A program made the translations under genes and the position numbers. A stretch of 64,000 nucleotides of DNA from Neobacillus terrae. GTDB taxonomy: Bacteria > Bacillota > Bacilli > Bacillales > Cytobacillaceae. Of this stretch, positions 1 through 10,363 are shown piece after piece. Below the pieces are notes generated by a model, which worked only from the letters and a program-made list of their open reading frames with translations, made no database searches and had not been told where the DNA came from. Positions within the stretch are counted from its first letter, which is position 1. Every line of letters starts with the position of its first letter. The stretch spans positions 100,458-164,457 of the forward strand of contig NZ_JAAOEO010000011.1 of NCBI RefSeq assembly GCF_011393025.1, read 5' to 3'.

Positions 1-1552
1 TTAAGGCAGCCAGGGCTTCCTGTACCTGGTTTTCATCCCGTCCATCTTTTAACTGCTGAAGTCTCTCTATTTGTTTCCGGCGAACAGCTGTATTATCTAT
101 GTCCAGAATATCAATCGGTTCTTCTTTATCAAGTCTGTAGCGGTTTACCCCAATGATCGTTTCCTTGCCTGAATCAATCTGCGCCTGTCTCCTGGCTGCT
201 GCCTCTTCAATTTTCATTTTAGGAAGACCTGTTTCAATTGCTTTCGCCATACCACCAAGGCTTTCTATCTCCTCAATATGCTTCCAAGCCCGCTCAATTA
301 ACTCATTTGTCAGAGTTTCTACATAATAAGAGCCAGCCCAAGGATCTATTACCTTTGTAATACCTGTTTCTTCCTGAAGGAAAAGCTGGGTATTCCTTGC
401 TATTCTTGCAGAAAAGTCGGTAGGCAGCGCAATAGCTTCATCCAGTGCATTGGTATGGAGGGACTGGGTATGTCCCATAGCTGCGGCATGAGCTTCAATA
501 AGTGTTCTTGTTACATTATTGAATGGATCTTGTTCTGTAAGACTCCACCCTGAGGTTTGTGAATGTGTCCTAAGGGCCATTGATTTAGGATTTTTCGGCT
601 CATAGGATTTCATCATTTTCGCCCAGATAAATCTGGCTGCTCTCATTTTCGCTACTTCCATAAAGTAATTCATCCCAACTGCCCAGAAAAATGACAGCCT
701 AGGAGCAAAAGAGTCTATCCCGATTCCTGCCTTCAGCCCAGTTCTTACATATTCCAGGCCATCAGCTAAGGTATACGCCAGTTCCAGATCCGCAGGGGCT
801 CCCGCCTCCTGCATATGGTATCCAGAAATGCTAATGCTATTAAACTTTGGCATGTATTTGGATGTATATTCAAAAATATCCGCAATAATTTTCATCGACA
901 TTTCCGGTGGATAGATATACGTATTTCTCACCATATACTCTTTTAAAATATCATTTTGGATTGTGCCTGATAGTTTTTCCTGGCTGATACCCTGTTCTTC
1001 GGCAGTAACGATAAAGAAAGCCAGTATAGGAAGGACCGCCCCGTTCATTGTCATTGAAACCGACATTTGATCCAGCGGAATACCATCAAAGAGTATTTTC
1101 ATATCTAGAATGGAATCAATTGCCACCCCTGCTTTACCTACATCCCCTTCTACACGAGGATGGTCTGAATCATAGCCTCTATGTGTTGCCAGGTCAAATG
1201 CTACTGATAGCCCTTTCTGGCCCATTGCTAGATTTCGGCGGTAAAATGCATTGCTTTCTTCAGCAGTTGAAAAGCCTGCATATTGCCTAACAGTCCAAGG
1301 ACGATTAACATACATCGTTGAATAAGGCCCTCTTGTATACGGAGCGATTCCCGGTTTTGAGTTCAAATGTTCCATTCCGTCAATATCTTCACTCGTATAT
1401 AAAGGTTTAAGAGCAATTTGCTCATTTGTTTCGAACAAGAGATTCTCGAGAGACTCACTTACCTCTTTTTTGACTTTTTCCTTCCATTGTTCCTTTGATA
1501 AAGAATTTTTGTTTTCAAAGAGTGATATTTTTCGAAAGTCTGGCTTTTTCAT
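1..1552 (-). CDS. mutB: Methylmalonyl-CoA mutase large (catalytic) subunit, 3' end outside window
   Basis: Reading from the ATG at 1552 gives an uninterrupted 517-residue frame that leaves the window at position 1. It contains typical mutase TIM-barrel stretches such as [35 protein letters not shown] and [12 protein letters not shown]. The enzyme isomerises (R)-methylmalonyl-CoA to succinyl-CoA with adenosylcobalamin. The C-terminal B12-binding domain with the DxHxxG histidine should lie beyond the window and cannot be checked. The start codon directly follows the mutA stop, so the two are co-translated. Large subunits are usually about 715-730 residues, so roughly 200 are missing. Confidence 0.95.
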   Translation of the reverse strand, partial: MKKPDFRKISLFENKNSLSKEQWKEKVKKEVSESLENLLFETNEQIALKPLYTSEDIDGMEHLNSKPGIAPYTRGPYSTMYVNRPWTVRQYAGFSTAEESNAFYRRNLAMGQKGLSVAFDLATHRGYDSDHPRVEGDVGKAGVAIDSILDMKILFDGIPLDQMSVSMTMNGAVLPILAFFIVTAEEQGISQEKLSGTIQNDILKEYMVRNTYIYPPEMSMKIIADIFEYTSKYMPKFNSISISGYHMQEAGAPADLELAYTLADGLEYVRTGLKAGIGIDSFAPRLSFFWAVGMNYFMEVAKMRAARFIWAKMMKSYEPKNPKSMALRTHSQTSGWSLTEQDPFNNVTRTLIEAHAAAMGHTQSLHTNALDEAIALPTDFSARIARNTQLFLQEETGITKVIDPWAGSYYVETLTNELIERAWKHIEEIESLGGMAKAIETGLPKMKIEEAAARRQAQIDSGKETIIGVNRYRLDKEEPIDILDIDNTAVRRKQIERLQQLKDGRDENQVQEALAAL

Positions 1553-3391
1553 TTAATTTCCTCCCTCCTTTTCTGTCAGAATTGAAGAAAGGGTTTGAAA
1601 GCAATTACTTCTTATATGAATAAATTGATTTATTCCTGCCGCCAGCCATTTCTCCTGTTCCTCTTTTTCCGGCAGCCCCGCCAGATAAAAATGCGTTTCT
1701 GGAAAATCTTTTTTCAGAGCTTTAAGCATTTCAAATCCGGACTCCTGGTATTGCTCATTTTGACCGCAGAAACAAAAATGATTTGTTCCTGAAGTTGAGA
1801 CAAATTTTTTTGCCTCTTCTTGAGTAAATAGCGGTTCACTTTTATCTGCTTTTATTCCGCCGGCTGATACAAACCCTGATATAAAATCAGCACGGGGTTT
1901 ATGCTGTTTTAACTCTCCCAGACAAATTAAACCTATTGAAGGACTTGTTCCAGAATTCTTTGCCAGTTTTTCAGACCTCTCACGCTGTTCCTCGAATGGC
2001 TCCGCTAAACGGAACTGCTTTATTGGCTGTATAACTTCAGGATTCAGCAAAGCTGATGGCTGTTCCAGTTTCATTTTACCTTTAGCCGCTGTTTCCAAAA
2101 GATTGGCATATGCATTGGTTCCGATAATGCTTTGTTTTCTTGTAAAAGCGTCCTGTTTTCTCTTTTCCAATACTTCTTGTATTTCCTGCTGAATCCAGCC
2201 TGATTTTAAACACTCTATTATTCCGCCCTTTGAATCTATTTCAAGAAATAGAGCCCAAGCCTTTTCGGCAAGTTCGTTTGTAAGTTCTTCAATATACCAT
2301 GAGCCTCCAGCAGGATCAGCAACCTTAGTCAAATGAGCCTCTTCCTGGAGAATTAGCTGAGTATTTCTGGCTACTCTATTTGAAAGTGGTGTTGTTCCAT
2401 GTAGTTCATCGAACGGACTGACATGAAGATATTGAACATTTCCTATCGCTGCTGCAAATGCCTCATTTCCTGCCCGGAGAATATTTACATGCTTATCATA
2501 GATCGTTTTTGTAAACGAGGAGGTTTCTGCAGAAATATGCATCTTCCTGGCATATGCAGGAGCCTCATATGCTTCTGCTGCCTTATCCCAAAGAAGACGC
2601 GCCGCACGGAGCTTTGCAATTTCCATAAAGAAATTAGCTCCAATAGAAAATTGAAAAACCATTTTGGATAAAATAGCTTCAAGGTTCATTCCCCGTTCAA
2701 GCAGCTCCTGTAAATAAAACGTACCCTCTGCAATAGAAATAGCCAGCTCCTGTACCGCGTTCGCACCACCATTGTGATATGGTGTCGAGTTCACCAAAAT
2801 TGTTCGAAGATACGGCATTTTTTCATGATATTTTATCCAGCAGTTGAAATTATTCTCAAGATTCGCAGGGATTACCCCCTCTTCTAAATAAGAGGATATG
2901 GGATCAAATCCAATATACCCTGCAGCTTTATCCCCAAGAGAAGCTAGGACTTCTAAAAATTCCTTCTGCAAATCCCCGGCATTGATAGCAAAAGGATAAT
3001 CCTCGTAAACCTCTTCTAAGGATTTTAATAGCTGGTCTTTTTCTTTTACTAGTTCTGGTGTCAGGTTAAAGGAAATTGAAGTTTGCCCTTTTTTAAAAGC
3101 AGCTTGAAGGGCAGTCTCAAATTCATTGGCTGACTCTATTTCCAACCTTTGAGCCACCTTCCATTTTGAAGGAGCAGGGTTAATCCCTCTTCTGTAATTT
3201 GGGCCACCTGGGTAATCTGAGCCTTGATTTTTAGAAGGCAAGGAATAAAGCGGTTTCAAAATAATGTTTTCATATGTATTGCTTTTTAAAGATTCCACGG
3301 ATTTGCCCTTAAGGGTTCTTTCCGCTTCACTTCTCCAATCATCCTCCGTTTTTTCCGGAAATGATTGCTGGATAATATCTTTTAATTCCAT
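1553..3391 (-). CDS. mutA: Methylmalonyl-CoA mutase small subunit
   Basis: The 612-residue protein is homologous to MutB but diverged, as expected for the non-catalytic partner of the heterodimer. It keeps mutase-type segments (EEAHLTKVADPAGGSWYIEEL, near residue 350), while its C-terminal B12-like domain lacks a DxHxxG motif (the region reads ISGFVSAGGIKADKS). The ATG is preceded by a good ribosome binding site (CAGGAGGCAG). It forms a two-gene operon with mutB. Lying just downstream of the bkd genes suggests a shared role in handling propionyl-CoA from valine and isoleucine; this is inference. No epimerase or meaB/argK chaperone gene is visible in the window. Confidence 0.92.
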   Translation of the reverse strand: MELKDIIQQSFPEKTEDDWRSEAERTLKGKSVESLKSNTYENIILKPLYSLPSKNQGSDYPGGPNYRRGINPAPSKWKVAQRLEIESANEFETALQAAFKKGQTSISFNLTPELVKEKDQLLKSLEEVYEDYPFAINAGDLQKEFLEVLASLGDKAAGYIGFDPISSYLEEGVIPANLENNFNCWIKYHEKMPYLRTILVNSTPYHNGGANAVQELAISIAEGTFYLQELLERGMNLEAILSKMVFQFSIGANFFMEIAKLRAARLLWDKAAEAYEAPAYARKMHISAETSSFTKTIYDKHVNILRAGNEAFAAAIGNVQYLHVSPFDELHGTTPLSNRVARNTQLILQEEAHLTKVADPAGGSWYIEELTNELAEKAWALFLEIDSKGGIIECLKSGWIQQEIQEVLEKRKQDAFTRKQSIIGTNAYANLLETAAKGKMKLEQPSALLNPEVIQPIKQFRLAEPFEEQRERSEKLAKNSGTSPSIGLICLGELKQHKPRADFISGFVSAGGIKADKSEPLFTQEEAKKFVSTSGTNHFCFCGQNEQYQESGFEMLKALKKDFPETHFYLAGLPEKEEQEKWLAAGINQFIHIRSNCFQTLSSILTEKEGGN

Positions 3392-3606
3392 CCAATCTGC
3401 CTCCTGTGAAGTCTGCTTACCGCAAAAAGCGGATAATCATTTTAATTGTACTAAAATTCTGACTCCCCTTTCATTTTATTACAGACCTACTTTTCTAGCA
3501 ATCCGAATGAACCTTCTGCTTTCCGGAATGGTCTGGAAACTTATTAATAAGTTATGGTTTTATCTACTAATTCATCGGACTCATCGGACTTCTCTATCTT
3601 GACGAA

Positions 3607-3711
3607 ACTTCTACTTATTTTTCGTAAATTTCTACTTATTTCTTTCAAACTTCTACTCCCTTTTGCTAAACATCACCCTCTTTTAGCAAAACTTCTACTT
3701 TTATCCAGAAA
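3607..3711. repeat. 21-bp-period degenerate tandem repeat
   Basis: Five diverged 21-bp units built around ACTTCTACTT begin near 3607, 3628, 3649, 3670 and 3691. The array lies in the 450-bp gap between mutA and bkdB. No gene-like frame with a ribosome binding site is seen in this gap. Apart from the array and the bkdB terminator, the only other content is the upstream region of mutA. Confidence 0.7.
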
Positions 3712-3803
3712 GGACCTGCACCAGCGTGTCCCTCACTTAAGAAGAAACACCCTTTTTATCAATAACCCAAGGGGAGTTTAACACCTTCCCAAAATTAAAA
3801 CGC

Positions 3804-3831
3804 AAAAAAAGATGCCCCATCTCGGAGCACC
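3804..3831 (-). terminator. Rho-independent terminator of the bkd operon
   Basis: On the minus strand an 8-bp stem (GGTGCTCC / GGGGCATC, two G-U pairs) with loop GAGAT is followed by seven T. It starts ten bases after the bkdB stop. Confidence 0.85.
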
Positions 3832-3840
3832 CTTAAATAG

Positions 3841-5151
3841 TTAATATATAGAAGTTGTTGCTTTCGAAGTATTTTCAAGGATTTCTTTAACTCGCTGCAG
3901 GAATCTTCCGCATATTAAACCGTCCAATACACGGTGATCGAGTGACATACAAAGATTAACCATATCACGAACTGCAATCATTCCGTTGTTCATAACAACC
4001 GGGCGTTTTACAATTGACTCCACCTGGAGAATGGCTGCCTGCGGATAATTGATGATACCCATAGATTGAACAGAACCAAAGGATCCAGTGTTATTGACAG
4101 TAAAGGTTCCACCCTGCATATCTTCAGACTTAAGCTGTCCTTTTCTTACCTTAACGGCAAGCTCAGTAATTTCACGGGCAATGCCTTTAATTGTTTTTTC
4201 ATCAGCATTCCGGATTACAGGTACAAACAGTGCATCATCTGTTGCTACAGCTATATTCAGATTGATTTCCTTCTTCTGAATAATTTTATCACCAGCCCAC
4301 ATGGAATTAATTTGAGGGAATTCTTTTAGTGCCTGAGCTACTGCTTTGACAAAGAAAGCAAAGAAAGTTAAATTGAAGCCTTCTGTTTTCTTAAAATCAT
4401 CTTTGATACTGTTGCGATACTCGACCAGACTTGTAGCATCTACTTCCATCATCATCCAGGCATGGGGAGCTTCGTGCTTGCTGCGAAGCATATTGGCAGC
4501 GATGGCTTTTCGTACACCATTCACCGGGATTTCAATATCACCAGGTGTAACGGGCACAATTACTGGTGCAGGAGTGGCAGGTCTAACAGGTTGAGCTGCT
4601 TGTGCTTCCATGCGTTCATCTACTTCAGCAGCAGTTGGCTGCGATACAGCCTGGTTTTCTCCAGCCTTTGGTATATTTCCTGATTCGAGTAGCCTCAACA
4701 GGTCTTTTCTAGTAATCCGGCCACCGGCTCCAGTACCTTTTACCCGAGCCAAATCAATATTATTTTCCCGAGAAATCTTTAAAACAGCCGGAGAATAACG
4801 AGTTTTGTTTGTTTGCTCTGCTTCTGGTGCCTCTCCCCCTGCTTTAACTTCTTCTTGTTTTGTCTCTCTTCCTTTGGCTTCTGCTGGATTGGGATCTTCA
4901 ATTCCATTTCGGCCTACTTCAATTGTCAGGATGACTTCGCCAACAGCAAGGGTATCACCTTCAGCAGCGATTAATTCCTTAATCACACCCTCAAAGGAAG
5001 ATGGCACTTCTGCATTTACTTTATCTGTCATAACCTCTGCAAGAGGATCATATTTATTCACTTTATCACCGACAGAAACGAGCCACTTGCTGATTGTTCC
5101 TTCTGTAACACTCTCGCCTAACTGCGGCATTTTTATTTGTTCAATTGCCAA
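3841..5151 (-). CDS. bkdB: Branched-chain 2-oxoacid dehydrogenase E2, dihydrolipoyl acyltransferase
   Basis: The 436-residue E2 core transfers branched acyl groups from lipoate to CoA in the cytoplasmic BKD complex. It has one N-terminal lipoyl domain (residues 1-80, lipoylated Lys in the MTDKVNAEV motif near 44), an Ala/Pro-rich linker, a peripheral-subunit-binding domain (near residues 118-155, SPAVLKISRENNIDLARVKGTG) and a C-terminal catalytic domain ending in the active-site DHRVLDG motif. It is the last gene of the bkd operon, separated from bkdAB by an unusual 640-bp repeat-filled spacer. It also depends on the lipoylation pathway, represented in this window by lipM. Confidence 0.95.
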   Translation of the reverse strand: MAIEQIKMPQLGESVTEGTISKWLVSVGDKVNKYDPLAEVMTDKVNAEVPSSFEGVIKELIAAEGDTLAVGEVILTIEVGRNGIEDPNPAEAKGRETKQEEVKAGGEAPEAEQTNKTRYSPAVLKISRENNIDLARVKGTGAGGRITRKDLLRLLESGNIPKAGENQAVSQPTAAEVDERMEAQAAQPVRPATPAPVIVPVTPGDIEIPVNGVRKAIAANMLRSKHEAPHAWMMMEVDATSLVEYRNSIKDDFKKTEGFNLTFFAFFVKAVAQALKEFPQINSMWAGDKIIQKKEINLNIAVATDDALFVPVIRNADEKTIKGIAREITELAVKVRKGQLKSEDMQGGTFTVNNTGSFGSVQSMGIINYPQAAILQVESIVKRPVVMNNGMIAVRDMVNLCMSLDHRVLDGLICGRFLQRVKEILENTSKATTSIY

Positions 5152-5173
5152 GGGTAGAACCTCCTTTTTTACT

Positions 5174-5796
5174 GTCTAGCTCCAGCTTTCAGCGCTTAGT
5201 GTCCATCCCACTCCTCCCTACGATAAGTCAACAACGAATCGTTTCACTCTTCGTGTTGTCTAGCTTCAGCGCCTAGGGGCTCGAGGTCATAAGTCAATCC
5301 GTCGGAAGGTTACAGAACAACCTTGTCGCCCCTGTACAAGGCGCTTACGCTTTTCATTTTCCTTTATCTCAGTCGTAGCGGAGGCCTGCACGATGCAGGT
5401 CAGAAAGGCGTTGCCACAGGACGTGGCGGTATTAGCCTTTCTTCATAGGCCATACGGCGCTCAACGGGTGCTTTCACCTTTCTCATTGTCTGGCTGCAGC
5501 ACCCTGCGCCTATTGTCCTTCCCTCTTCTTCCTACGATAAGTCAACAACGAATCGTTTCACTCTTCGTGTTGTCTAGCTTCAGCGCCTAGGGGCTCGAGG
5601 TCATAAGTCAATCCGTCGGAAGGTTACAGAACAACCTTGTCGCCCCTGTACAAGGCGCTTACGCTTTTCATTTTCCTTTATCTCAGTCGTAGCGGAGGCC
5701 TGCACGATGCAGGTCAGAAAGGCGTTGCCACAGGACGTGGCGGTATTAGCCTTTCTTCATAAGCCATACTGCGCTTAACGGGTGCTTTCGCCTTTC
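5174..5796. repeat. Tandem duplication of a ~314-bp intergenic element
   Basis: Two nearly identical copies lie head to tail, about 5174-5487 and 5488-5796; from CCTACGATAAGTCAACAACG (5217 and 5531) onward they match almost base for base with an offset of 314. Each copy carries the GCGCCTAGGGGCTCGAGGTC and CACAGGACGTGGCGGTATTA segments of intergenic elements I recall as common in Bacillus genomes. The second copy ends at the bkdAB stop codon. Short frames inside are not credible genes. Confidence 0.9.
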
Positions 5797-6780
5797 TTAG
5801 TACTCTGCTAGTTCGCGCATTGCTTTTTCTACTTTGTCGGGATTCACCATAAAGAATTTTTCCATTGTTGGAGAGTAAGGCATTGCTGGGACATCCGGAC
5901 CTGCAAGACGCAGAATCGGTGCATCAAGGTCAAACAGACAATTCTCAGCGATAATAGCGGATACCTCACTTATAATACTGCCTTCCTTGTTGTCTTCCGT
6001 TACAAGCAGAACTTTCCCTGTCTTGGAGGCAGCTTCCATAATTGCTTCTTTATCAAGAGGATACACAGTTCTTAAATCAAGGATATGTGCAGAAATACCG
6101 TCCTTAGCAAGCTTCTCGGCAGCTTGAAGGGCAAAATGGACGCAAAGACCATATGTGATTACAGTAATATCCTCACCCTGGCGTTTTACATCAGCTTTGC
6201 CAATAGGCAGGACATAATCATCAGCAGGAACTTCTCCCTTGATTAGGCGGTATGCCCGTTTATGCTCGAAAAATAAAACAGGGTCTTCATCACGGATCGC
6301 GGCCTTTAACAAACCTTTTACATCATATGGAGTTGAAGGCATCACAATTTTTAATCCAGGCTGATTGGCAAATACAGCTTCAACAGACTGGGAGTGATAA
6401 AGGGCACCATGTACACCACCGCCATATGGAGCACGGATAACGATTGGACAGTTCCAGTCATTATTAGAACGATAGCGAATCCTTGCTGCTTCAGAAATAA
6501 TCTGATTTACCGCTGGCATAATAAAATCAGCAAACTGCATCTCAGCAATTGGGCGCAATCCATACATGGCGGCTCCGATACCTACACCAGCTATTGCGGA
6601 CTCAGCAAGCGGTGTATCAATCACTCGTTCTTCTCCAAATTGTTCGTATAAGCCTTGTGTGGCTTTAAATACCCCGCCTTTTAATCCTACGTCTTCACCA
6701 AGTACGAATACTTTTTGATCTCTTTCCATTTCCTCACGAATTGCCATTGTTACAGCATCTATATAAGACATTACAGCCAT
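5797..6780 (-). CDS. bkdAB: Branched-chain 2-oxoacid dehydrogenase E1 beta subunit
   Basis: The 327-residue beta subunit of the thiamine-diphosphate E1 component starts MAVMSYIDAVTMAIREEMER and contains the conserved VFVLGEDVG (TPP-contacting Glu), PLAESAIAGVGIGAA and PYGGGVHGALYHSQS segments, ending with a transketolase C-terminal domain (TEDNKEGSIISEV). With BkdAA it decarboxylates 2-oxoisovalerate, 2-oxoisocaproate and 3-methyl-2-oxovalerate and loads the acyl group on the E2 lipoate. It starts 12 bp after the bkdAA stop. Length is normal for the family. Confidence 0.95.
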   Translation of the reverse strand: MAVMSYIDAVTMAIREEMERDQKVFVLGEDVGLKGGVFKATQGLYEQFGEERVIDTPLAESAIAGVGIGAAMYGLRPIAEMQFADFIMPAVNQIISEAARIRYRSNNDWNCPIVIRAPYGGGVHGALYHSQSVEAVFANQPGLKIVMPSTPYDVKGLLKAAIRDEDPVLFFEHKRAYRLIKGEVPADDYVLPIGKADVKRQGEDITVITYGLCVHFALQAAEKLAKDGISAHILDLRTVYPLDKEAIMEAASKTGKVLLVTEDNKEGSIISEVSAIIAENCLFDLDAPILRLAGPDVPAMPYSPTMEKFFMVNPDKVEKAMRELAEY

Positions 6781-6792
6781 CTTAGGTCCCCC

Positions 6793-7788
6793 TTACTTTT
6801 CCGCGTACACATACTTCAACGCATCTTCACCAGGTGAATATGGTGCGTTTTCGGCATAGTCGGTTGCTTCATTAACAATCTTCATAACACGGTCATTGAT
6901 TTCTTTTTCCTGATCATCGCTCATGACACCTGTTTCTTTCAGGTAAGCTCCAAAGGTGATAATTGGGTCCAGCGTTTTAGCTTTTGCGACTTCATCTGGT
7001 GCACGGTAGCTGCGGTCATCATCATCTGAAGAGTGCGGTGTCAGGCGGTAAGAAACAGTTTCCACTAGTGTAGGGCCCTTTCCGCTTCGTGCACGGTCCG
7101 CAGCTTCTTTTACTACTTTGTACACCTCAAGAGGATCATTGCCATCCACAGTATATCCAGGCATGCCATAACCGATCGCCCTGTCAGAAACCTTTTCGCA
7201 AGCCAATTGCTTTTCAATTGGAACAGAGATAGCATATTTGTTATTTTCACACATAAAGATAACAGGCAATTTATGCACGCCGGCAAAGTTTGCGCCTTCA
7301 TGGAAATCTCCCTGGTTCGAAGAGCCTTCACCAAACGTAACAAAGGTTACAAGTTCTTTTCCCTCCATTTTACCTGCAAGTGCAATTCCAACTGCATGCG
7401 GAACCTGAGTTGTTACAGGCGAGGAACCTGTTACAATACGGTTTTTCTTTTGCCCAAAGTGCCCAGGCATTTGGCGGCTTCCAGAGTTTGGGTCCTCCGC
7501 TTTCGCAAAACCGGAAAGCATCAATTCTCTTGGAGTCATTCCAAAAGTTAATACAACTCCCATATCCCGATAATATGGAAGGACGTAATCCTTTTCCTTG
7601 TTAAGAGCAAAAGCTGCTCCAATTTGTGCCGCTTCCTGACCCTGGCAGGAAATAACAAAAGGAATCTTCCCCGCACGGTTTAAAAGCCACATGCGTTCGT
7701 CAATACGGCGTGCCATAAGCATTGTTTCATACATTTCCAAAACTTTTTCATCACTTAAATCAAGTGCATGATGACGATTTTCAGTCAT
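6793..7788 (-). CDS. bkdAA: Branched-chain 2-oxoacid dehydrogenase E1 alpha subunit
   Basis: The 331-residue alpha subunit binds thiamine diphosphate through the GEGSSNQGDFHEG...EN motif (residues ~150-180) and has the usual RRIDERMWLLNRAGKIPF start and SYRLTPHSSDDDDRSYR phosphorylation-loop-like segment near residue 243. It is the decarboxylase half of E1, forming an alpha2beta2 tetramer with BkdAB. It follows lpdV by 31 bp in the operon. The pattern of E1-alpha, E1-beta, E2 and E3 in one operon separates it from pyruvate dehydrogenase paralogues. Confidence 0.95.
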   Translation of the reverse strand: MTENRHHALDLSDEKVLEMYETMLMARRIDERMWLLNRAGKIPFVISCQGQEAAQIGAAFALNKEKDYVLPYYRDMGVVLTFGMTPRELMLSGFAKAEDPNSGSRQMPGHFGQKKNRIVTGSSPVTTQVPHAVGIALAGKMEGKELVTFVTFGEGSSNQGDFHEGANFAGVHKLPVIFMCENNKYAISVPIEKQLACEKVSDRAIGYGMPGYTVDGNDPLEVYKVVKEAADRARSGKGPTLVETVSYRLTPHSSDDDDRSYRAPDEVAKAKTLDPIITFGAYLKETGVMSDDQEKEINDRVMKIVNEATDYAENAPYSPGEDALKYVYAEK

Positions 7789-7819
7789 TCAATAAACCTC
7801 CCATTTGTTCGTAACAAAT

Positions 7820-9241
7820 TTAAGAATGGATCGCTTTGCCATCTACTGCCAAGGCAGCTTCTCCGATTGCTTCTGACAATGTCGGATGTGGATGAATGGT
7901 ATTCGCCACTTCCCAAGGTGTTGCATCCAAAACCATTGCAAGACCAGCTTCAGAAATCATATCTGTAACATGTGGACCGATCATATGCACCCCTAAAATA
8001 TCATCAGTATCTTTATCTGCAACAATTTTCACAAAACCGTCAGACTCGCCAAAAACAAGTGCTTTACCTATTGCCCGGAAAGAAAACTTCCCAGTTTTTA
8101 TATTAAAGCCCTGTTCTTTCGCCTGATCTTCTGTAAGTCCAACCTGGGCCACTTCCGGATTGCTATAGATACATTTTGATACTAGATTATAATCTAGTGT
8201 ATGAGTATCTTCTCCGGCAATATGTTCAACTGCAATGATTCCTTCATGTGAGGCAACATGAGCTAATTGAAGCCCTCCAATGACATCTCCGATTGCATAT
8301 ATATGTGATTCTTTTGTCTGAAAAAATTCATTTGTCTGGATGAATCCTCTCTCAACCTGAATTTCGGTATTTTCTATGCCAATTCCTTCAACATTAGCCT
8401 GACGTCCAACAGAGACGAGGATTTTTTCTCCCTTAAACTCCTTTGCTTCGCCTTTTACTTCTGCCGAAATGGATACACCATTTTCTTTTGATAGTGTTTC
8501 AGGCAATACCTTGGCGCTTGTTACAATTTTGATGCCTTTTTTCTTCATAAGTCTTTGCATTTCCTTTGAAATCTCTTTATCTTCTGTTGGAATAATTCTA
8601 TCTGCATATTCAATCACCGTTACTTCAACTCCAAAATCAGACAGCATGGAGGCCCATTCGATTCCAATGACTCCTCCACCAACAATAATTATTGATTCTG
8701 GCAGGGATTCCATAGAAAGGGCCTCGTCCGAAGTAATGACCAGTTCCCCATCTATCTCAAGACCTGGCAATGAACGAGGACGTGATCCGGTAGCCACTAT
8801 TACATTTTTAGGAAGTAGCATTTCATTTTCCTCGCCACTGTTCATTTCCACTGAAATGGTACCTGGCATTGGAGAAAAGATAGAAGGGCCTAAAATGCGT
8901 CCTGTACCCTCAAAAACATCTATTTTTCCCTGCTTCATCAAATGCTTGACACCTTTATGCAGCTGGTCAATAATTTTATTTTTTCTTTCTTGGATTTTTA
9001 CAAAATTATACGATACTTCGCCTGTTACAACTCCGTATTCTTCACTTTTTTTTGCTGTAGCAAATACTTCTGCACTTCTTAAAAGTGCTTTGCTGGGAAT
9101 GCATCCTTTATGAAGGCAAGTTCCGCCCAGCTTGCCTTTTTCTACAATAGCAGTTTTTAAACCAAGCTGGGATGCACGGATTGCAGCAACATATCCGCCT
9201 GTTCCTCCGCCTACTATGACTAAATCATATTCCTGGGCCAC
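7820..9241 (-). CDS. lpdV: Dihydrolipoyl dehydrogenase (E3) of the BKD complex
   Basis: The 473-residue flavoprotein reoxidises dihydrolipoamide on E2 with NAD+. It has an N-terminal FAD-binding GGGTGGYVAAIRASQLG, the redox-active disulfide GGTCLHKGCIPSKALL, a second Rossmann motif GGGVIGIEWASMLSDFG, and the C-terminal HPHPTLSE dimer-interface His-Glu pair. The DNA between lpdV and buk is only 15 bp. Placement inside the operon marks it as the complex-specific E3 (LpdV) rather than the PdhD paralogue. No anomaly was seen. Confidence 0.95.
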   Translation of the reverse strand: MAQEYDLVIVGGGTGGYVAAIRASQLGLKTAIVEKGKLGGTCLHKGCIPSKALLRSAEVFATAKKSEEYGVVTGEVSYNFVKIQERKNKIIDQLHKGVKHLMKQGKIDVFEGTGRILGPSIFSPMPGTISVEMNSGEENEMLLPKNVIVATGSRPRSLPGLEIDGELVITSDEALSMESLPESIIIVGGGVIGIEWASMLSDFGVEVTVIEYADRIIPTEDKEISKEMQRLMKKKGIKIVTSAKVLPETLSKENGVSISAEVKGEAKEFKGEKILVSVGRQANVEGIGIENTEIQVERGFIQTNEFFQTKESHIYAIGDVIGGLQLAHVASHEGIIAVEHIAGEDTHTLDYNLVSKCIYSNPEVAQVGLTEDQAKEQGFNIKTGKFSFRAIGKALVFGESDGFVKIVADKDTDDILGVHMIGPHVTDMISEAGLAMVLDATPWEVANTIHPHPTLSEAIGEAALAVDGKAIHS

Positions 9242-9256
9242 AAAGACTCCTCCTCA

Positions 9257-10363
9257 TCACCTTACATTTTGAGTTTTAATCGTATTAGGATATTCCTTTA
9301 CTTCCTCTTCACCTTTTAATATACGCAATGCCCCTTCGGCCAAAGCCTGGAGTTCATTTTCACCCGGATGAACAATGACATCTGCAATCCAGTTCACTCT
9401 GTCCGAAATCTGCCTTACAAAACCTTTTCCGTACGCAAGTCCTCCAGTTAAAATAATGGCATCCACTTTTCCTGAAAGCACTGCACTTGCTGCTCCTATC
9501 CCTTTGGCAACCTGATAGGCCATTGCTTCATATACCAGCTTTGCCTTTTCATCTCCATTTTCAATCATTTTTTCTACTCTTATCGCATCATTTGTTCCCA
9601 GATAACCGACGAGACCGCCCTGACCAACAAGTTTTTTCATGATTTCTTCACGGAAATACTCTCCGGAATAACAAAGTGCGACTAGGTCTCCGGCAGGGAC
9701 AGTGCCTGAGCGTTCAGGGCTGAATGGGCCATCTCCATGCAGGCCGTTATTCACCTCAATAACCCTTCCTTTTTTGTGGACCCCCACGGTAATGCCTCCA
9801 CCCATATGAGTTACAATCAGATTCAGTTCCTGGTATCTCGCCCCTAGTTCCTTTGAAACTCTTCTTGCGACTGCTTTTTGGTTTAGAGCGTGGAAGATGC
9901 TTTTCCTTTCTATCAAAGAAAAGCCAGAAATCCGTGCTATCGGATCAAGTTCATCTACCACAACAGGATCTACAATAAAGGAGGGTATGTTTAGCCCAGA
10001 AGCAATTTCATTAGCAATAATTCCCCCAAGATTGGAAGCGTGCTCGCCGGAAAACCCAGCCCGCAGATCTTCAAGCATAGCCTGATTAACAGCATATGTA
10101 CCGCCTTCAATTGGTCTTAACAAACCGCCTCTGCTGCAAACCGCACTGAGCTTTGAAATATTGATTCCATCACTATCAAGTGTTTCCAAAATCATGTTTT
10201 TCCTAAAATCATATTGTTCAATAATATTTTCAAAGTGTTTAACCTCATCTGCTTCGTGGCGAATGGTTTTCTCCAATATAGATATTTCATTATCGAAGAC
10301 CCCGATCTTTGTTGAGGTTGATCCAGGATTGATGACAAGAATTCGATAGTCGTTTTCTTGCAA
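9257..10363 (-). CDS. buk: Butyrate kinase / branched-chain fatty acid kinase
   Basis: The 368-residue acetokinase-family enzyme converts (iso)butyryl phosphate and ADP to the free acid and ATP, the energy-yielding end of the Ptb-Buk branch. It shows the family start [17 protein letters not shown] (phosphate-binding), the [20 protein letters not shown] adenosine-site motif and [12 protein letters not shown] near residue 305. It lies between bcd and lpdV. The 230-bp gap upstream of it holds a hairpin that may reduce read-through from bcd. Confidence 0.94.
   Translation of the reverse strand: MQENDYRILVINPGSTSTKIGVFDNEISILEKTIRHEADEVKHFENIIEQYDFRKNMILETLDSDGINISKLSAVCSRGGLLRPIEGGTYAVNQAMLEDLRAGFSGEHASNLGGIIANEIASGLNIPSFIVDPVVVDELDPIARISGFSLIERKSIFHALNQKAVARRVSKELGARYQELNLIVTHMGGGITVGVHKKGRVIEVNNGLHGDGPFSPERSGTVPAGDLVALCYSGEYFREEIMKKLVGQGGLVGYLGTNDAIRVEKMIENGDEKAKLVYEAMAYQVAKGIGAASAVLSGKVDAIILTGGLAYGKGFVRQISDRVNWIADVIVHPGENELQALAEGALRILKGEEEVKEYPNTIKTQNVR

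Noticed and set aside
5393..5590. 65-residue frame in the bkdAB-bkdB spacer
   Set aside because: Lies in a duplicated intergenic element; no start signal and no recognisable product.
8469..9113. 214-residue plus-strand open frame
   Set aside because: It lies wholly antisense to lpdV, lacks a ribosome binding site and has low-complexity Ser/Ile-rich sequence typical of a shadow frame.
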